A stretch of DNA of 64,000 nucleotides from Paenibacillus wulumuqiensis (GTDB lineage Bacteria > Bacillota > Bacilli > Paenibacillales > Paenibacillaceae): positions 41,624 through 105,623 of the forward strand of contig NZ_KQ040793.1 of NCBI RefSeq assembly GCF_000971965.1. Direction: 5' to 3'. The number at the start of each line of letters is the position of its first letter. Position 1 is the stretch's first letter. Below, one piece after another: positions 61,024-64,000 of this stretch. A program made the translations under genes and the position numbers. The notes under the pieces were generated by a model. The model was not told where the DNA came from and searched no databases. It was given only the letters and a program-made list of their open reading frames with translations.

Positions 61024-61050
61024 CTGTACAGCGATATCTGCGCTGTACGG

Positions 61051-61233
61051 TTATATTCTGCGATTCTCCTGATCTTTCATATGGTGCTGCTCATCAGGTA
61101 CACGACCCTGATCGGATACTCCTTGCTCGAGATCCGGTGATTGCTCTTTACCATCCACGAAATTTTTCATGTCCTGGTTATGCTGATCTTTTTCCTGCTT
61201 ACTTTTCAGCAAATCTTTTGCTTGATCACTCAT
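61051..61233 (-). CDS. Small highly charged hypothetical protein
   Basis: A 60-residue protein made almost only of polar residues (Asp, Gln, Lys, Glu, His), with no hydrophobic core: DLLKSKQEKDQHNQDMKNF and EQHHMKDQENRR are typical pieces. Probably disordered. AAGGAGG lies 9 bases before ATG and a strong terminator follows, so it is a genuine gene. The composition recalls small stress or spore-associated hydrophilic proteins, but no family is recognised. Confidence 0.7.
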   Translation of the reverse strand: MSDQAKDLLKSKQEKDQHNQDMKNFVDGKEQSPDLEQGVSDQGRVPDEQHHMKDQENRRI

Positions 61234-61540
61234 CGTTGTAGGCCTCCTTATAGCAAGCGTTAACAGCTATTACCCGTCTCTTTTTGCAGCTAAACGCGGA
61301 ATTGTCCATCCAGCTTCAGGCAGGCGGTGTTTCCGGATCAATAGTCAATACTATCATTTTGCATAATTCAATTGGTTTTGGTATATCTTTCGTTTACAAT
61401 AAGAAAGCAGGCATATTTGCGAACATTTCAGTCTCCGGGACTGCCCGGCAGAGCGGCCGTTCATCCGTTTTGTCAGGCAGCGGTTGTACGCGCTTCGCAG
61501 AGATCATGCCGGTAAGGTGAACATAAATGGAGGAAATACC
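61234..61540. other. Divergent promoter region, small charged protein / lplA
   Basis: 307 bp with no gene. Apart from the two ribosome sites nothing specific was recognised; the part 61330-61410 is AT-rich and probably holds the promoters. Confidence 0.4.
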
Positions 61541-62542
61541 ATGCTCTTTATCGATAACAAAGGCATTACCGATCCAACGATCAATCTGGCTATTGAAGAA
61601 TTTGTGCTTAAGCATCTGCCGATGGATGACAGCTATCTGCTGTTCTACATTAATGAACCATCCATCATTATCGGCAAGCATCAAAATACAATCGAAGAGA
61701 TCAACGCCGAATATGTAAAAGCCAACCATATTCACGTCGTACGCCGTCTGTCCGGCGGTGGCGCCGTCTACCATGATCTTGGCAATCTCAGCTTCAGCTT
61801 CCTGACCAAGGACGATGGACAGTCGTTCCACAATTTCCGCAAATTTACCCAGCCGGTTGTCGAAGCGCTGCAGCAGCTTGGCGTCAATGCCGAACTGTCC
61901 GGACGCAATGACCTTCAGGTCGGCGAACAGAAAATTTCCGGCAATGCCCAGTTCTCCACACGCGGCCGCATGTTCAGTCATGGTACGCTGATGTTCAATT
62001 CCGAGCTGGATAATGTGCAATCTGCACTCAAGGTCAACCCGGAGAAATTCAAGTCCAAGAGTACCAAATCCGTGCGCAGCCGGGTCGCCAACATCTCCGA
62101 ATTCCTGAAGCAGCCAATGACGATGGAAGAGTTCCGTGATGATATTTTGCGTCATATTTTCGGTGTGGAGCCTGCCGATGTTCCCCAGTACGTACTGACC
62201 GAGGAAGACTGGGCCAAAATCCACGAAATCTCCGCAGAACGCTACCGCAACTGGGACTGGAACTACGGCCAATCCCCGGAATCCAATATCAAGCACGCCA
62301 AAAAATTCCCGGCCGGCATTATTGATATCCGCATGAATATCAAAGAAGGCCGTATCCACGAAATCAAGATCTACGGCGATTTCTTCGGAATCGGCGATGT
62401 GGCGGATATCGAGGACCGACTGCGCGGCCAGCGTTATGAAGAAGCGGCGGTGCGCGAAGCTCTCCAGGGGCTGGACCTCAAACATTACTTCGGTAATGTG
62501 GAGCTGGAAGACTTTGTCGGACTCGCCCTGCTGGAAGATTAA
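61541..62542 (+). CDS. lplA: Lipoate-protein ligase
   Basis: A 333-residue enzyme that activates free lipoate with ATP and attaches it to lipoyl domains of 2-oxoacid dehydrogenases and GcvH. The RRLSGGGAVYHD motif (residues 68-79) and the catalytic Lys131 in QVGEQKISGNAQ are present; a C-terminal accessory domain covers about residues 250-333. The long form with this domain matches LplA/LplJ scavenging ligases rather than the LipM/LipL transferases. ATG at 61541 has GGAGG 7 bases upstream; the longer frame to 61484 is unsupported. Confidence 0.94.
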   Translation: MLFIDNKGITDPTINLAIEEFVLKHLPMDDSYLLFYINEPSIIIGKHQNTIEEINAEYVKANHIHVVRRLSGGGAVYHDLGNLSFSFLTKDDGQSFHNFRKFTQPVVEALQQLGVNAELSGRNDLQVGEQKISGNAQFSTRGRMFSHGTLMFNSELDNVQSALKVNPEKFKSKSTKSVRSRVANISEFLKQPMTMEEFRDDILRHIFGVEPADVPQYVLTEEDWAKIHEISAERYRNWDWNYGQSPESNIKHAKKFPAGIIDIRMNIKEGRIHEIKIYGDFFGIGDVADIEDRLRGQRYEEAAVREALQGLDLKHYFGNVELEDFVGLALLED

Positions 62543-62612
62543 GCGCCCAATCCGAATGATCCATATACACCCATAAATACAGACCCATTTGAGGATAGAA
62601 GGAGAGCATACG

Positions 62613-63410
62613 ATGTATAAATTAATCGCTATTGATATCGACGATACGCTGATCAACGATGACAAGGAAGTAACCCCTGCCACCCAGCAGGCACTGGAAC
62701 AGGCTGTTGCCAAAGGAACCGTGGTGACACTCGCTACCGGACGCGCCTATGCATCCGCCCAGGCAATTGCCCGCCAGACCGGACTGAACGTACCGATCAT
62801 CACGTACCAGGGTGCCCTGATCAAAAACCTGATGGATGAAAAAGTCCTATATGAGCGTTATGTACCAATCGAAGCGGCACGCAAGCTGTTCGAATACTGC
62901 GTGGAGCACAATCTTCATCTGCAGACCTACATCGATGACAAACTGTATGCGCGCGAGCTGAACCAGCATCTGATCGACTACACAACGCTCAATCGTACAC
63001 AATATTACGTAGAGCCTGATTTTATCAAAATGATCGAGCAGCCTACACCAAAAATGCTGATCATCGACGATCCGGCCTTCCTAGACGAGCTGCAGCCGAT
63101 TCTGCGTGAGCTGCTGGGCGACGGTGTCCACATTACCAAGTCCAAGCCGGAGTTCCTGGAAATTATGCACAAGGAAGGTACCAAAGGCGCTGCCCTGACT
63201 TTCCTGGCTGAACATTTCAACTGTGATTTGAAGGATACGATCGCTGTCGGCGATTCCTGGAATGACCACGAAATGCTGGAAGTCGCTGGTCTCGGCGTAG
63301 CAATGGGCAACGCGATTCCGCCGCTCAAAGAGATTGCCGACTACATTACGGCGAGCAACAACGAAGATGGCGTGAAGCAGGTTATCGAAGAGTTTATTCT
63401 TAAAGGCTGA
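62613..63410 (+). CDS. Cof-type HAD-IIB hydrolase
   Basis: A 265-residue sugar-phosphatase-like hydrolase of the Cof subfamily. HAD motif I is IAIDIDDTLIND (nucleophile Asp8, acid/base Asp10), motif II TLATGRAYASA, motif III Lys in KGAALTFL, motif IV VGDSWNDHEML; the IIB cap lies between motifs II and III. Relatives dephosphorylate various sugar phosphates, FMN or PLP. AAGGAG lies 9 bases before ATG at 62613. It follows lplA by 70 bp and may share its transcript. Confidence 0.92.
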   Translation: MYKLIAIDIDDTLINDDKEVTPATQQALEQAVAKGTVVTLATGRAYASAQAIARQTGLNVPIITYQGALIKNLMDEKVLYERYVPIEAARKLFEYCVEHNLHLQTYIDDKLYARELNQHLIDYTTLNRTQYYVEPDFIKMIEQPTPKMLIIDDPAFLDELQPILRELLGDGVHITKSKPEFLEIMHKEGTKGAALTFLAEHFNCDLKDTIAVGDSWNDHEMLEVAGLGVAMGNAIPPLKEIADYITASNNEDGVKQVIEEFILKG

Positions 63411-63438
63411 TTGTGTGCGGGCACGTGTACGTTATGTG

Positions 63439-63476
63439 TATATGCACATCCGCTGCGTATATGCACATCCGCTGCG
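63439..63476. repeat. 19-bp tandem repeat, two exact copies plus a diverged third
   Basis: TATATGCACATCCGCTGCG occurs twice head to tail; a diverged copy (TATGTGCATCATCCGCTGCG) follows at about 63496-63515 and leads into the palindromic element. Confidence 0.7.
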
Positions 63477-63504
63477 TATCTGCGCGGGTTACGCGTATGT
63501 GCAT

Positions 63505-63624
63505 CATCCGCTGCGGAAAGGGATTTGGTCACGTCCTCCGGTTGAGCCGGGAGATCCGGAATAGGTTAAAAGGGCGATCTCCCGGCTCAAAGGTCGTCCT
63601 TTGACCAAATTCCCTTTCCTCCGC
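63505..63624. repeat. Large palindromic intergenic element (repeat copy A)
   Basis: Outer arms GCGGAAAGGGATTTGGTCA (63513-63531) and TGACCAAATTCCCTTTCC...CCGC (63602-63624) and inner perfect 15-bp arms TTGAGCCGGGAGATC (63542-63556) and GATCTCCCGGCTCAA (63576-63590) give one long foldback of about 112 nt. Its left half is homologous to 50639-50689. It could be a MITE-like or REP-like element, or encode a structured RNA. Confidence 0.6.
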
Positions 63625-63812
63625 TATGCGATTGAGCATAACTTGGACGCTGTATCATTTCTCTACTGCGTAATTAGGTCGTGCTGGCAGTCAGGAGTTT
63701 GTTATACAGCTGGTGATAATAGTTAGTTGTTTATAAGCATTATATAGTAGAGCAGCAAAAGAAACGGATACAGCAAAAAATAGAAATTGTACCACGTAAA
63801 AAGTAATACCAG

Positions 63813-63890
63813 AAAAGCACCTTGCCAGAGAGTATAGCATCATTCCGTGATATTGCCGGGATAATGCTATACTCACCGCAAGGTGCTTTT
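63813..63890. terminator. Long two-step hairpin with terminator character
   Basis: AAAAGCACCTTGC faces GCAAGGTGCTTTT and GAGTATAGCAT faces ATGCTATACTC, 24 pairs in two steps. A-run and T-run ends suit termination from either direction; the gene it serves is not in the window or is the HAD gene. Confidence 0.6.
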
Positions 63891-63922
63891 GATTTTAGTG
63901 TTGCTGTATACATTGTGTGCTC

Positions 63923-64000
63923 ATGCTTATGCTTATGCTTATGCTTATGCTTATGCTTATGCTTATGCTTATGCTTATGCTTATGCTTATGCTTATGCTT
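63923..64000. repeat. (ATGCTT)13 hexanucleotide array at the window edge
   Basis: Thirteen exact copies of ATGCTT run to the last base, so the true length is unknown. Read in frame one strand gives alternating Met-Leu or Leu-Met or Cys-Leu-type dipeptides; no ribosome site precedes it. Confidence 0.9.

Larger units (their letters stand above)
63411..64000. other. 590-bp non-coding, repeat-rich end of the window
   Basis: No credible gene. It contains 19-bp tandem repeats, a large palindromic element, a terminator-like long hairpin and a hexanucleotide array running off the edge; each is listed separately. Confidence 0.6.

Noticed and set aside
54851..61050. Classical cobalamin riboswitch upstream of btu or cob genes
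   Set aside because: I looked for the B12 box (GCCACTG and AGCCAGGAGACC-type sequences) before cobD, btuF, btuD and cobT and did not find them; only the small paired elements are present.
61394..62713. A 439-codon minus-strand open frame across lplA
   Set aside because: It is antisense to lipoate ligase, which has full catalytic motifs; the shadow has no family pattern and no ribosome site.
1..64000. CRISPR arrays, tRNA/rRNA genes, insertion sequences or prophage
   Set aside because: No regularly spaced repeats with unique spacers, no tRNA-like or rRNA-like sequence, and no transposase, integrase or phage structural gene were recognised.

Overview
The window looks like chromosomal DNA of a Paenibacillus-type Firmicute. 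By eye the DNA is moderately GC-rich, genes carry strong AGGAGG-type ribosome sites with some TTG and GTG starts, hairpin plus U-run terminators close many transcription units, and there are CcpA-type cre sites. Gene content fits too: long-form SpeD, TcyP, SunI/YnzG-like protein, MmuP/MmuM, an MhqN/MhqP-like pair and a preQ1-I riboswitch before a YhhQ-type transporter. No rRNA, tRNA, CRISPR array, transposase or prophage was recognised. The left edge cuts a CYP152 P450 gene and the right edge cuts a hexanucleotide repeat.

Layout. 1-14.4 kb: P450, DinB and nitroreductase genes, a soluble PAS chemoreceptor, an intracellular GH32 sucrase/fructosidase behind a cre site, HD hydrolase, PP2C phosphatase, B12-binding radical SAM protein, orphan type II thioesterase, a DUF429-like protein and RecQ. 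14.4-16.4 kb: an AT-rich island with a secreted PPC-domain protein. 16.4-26 kb: an S-methylmethionine use operon (mmuM-mmuP) with a structured leader, a quinone/electrophile-type DoxX-nitroreductase operon with palindromic operators, a secreted GH43 enzyme with cre site, a wrecked SDR gene, a LysR regulator divergent from a YjeH-like exporter, and a secreted Lys/His/Ala repeat protein. 26-33 kb: a two-component system, a SunI-like protein, speD with a DUF6985-like gene, a broken metallo-beta-lactamase-fold gene, a 3D-domain cell-wall protein and FchA. 33-50.5 kb: a large hybrid kinase, Gfo/Idh oxidoreductase, small HD hydrolase, a DUF4241 protein, a split ThrE-type exporter, a run of poorly known proteins including a DUF4261 protein, an M24 peptidase, the queuosine precursor transporter, TcyP and a membrane chemoreceptor. 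50.7-60.8 kb: late cobalamin synthesis and B12/corrinoid uptake (cobD-cbiB-cobC-btuFCD, then cobT-cobU-cobS-cobQ), all on the minus strand. 61-64 kb: a small charged protein, lipoate ligase, a Cof-type HAD phosphatase and a repeat-rich end.

The cobalamin block makes and attaches the lower loop and aminopropanol arm and imports corrinoids; no corrin-ring genes are present here. The most unusual observation is that the two B12 transcription blocks are each preceded, just upstream of the first gene's ribosome site, by a 60-61 nt element closed by a perfect 10-bp helix. The two helices differ in sequence while short internal blocks (TGCCT, ATG, AGC, AATAGAC) recur in the same order. I do not recognise it as a known riboswitch class and no classical cobalamin riboswitch was seen. 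Other cis-elements of interest are the preQ1-I riboswitch, a leader with alternative pairings before mmuM, a possible c-di-GMP-I-like leader before the membrane chemoreceptor, and a diverged intergenic repeat family present at 50.6 and 63.5 kb.
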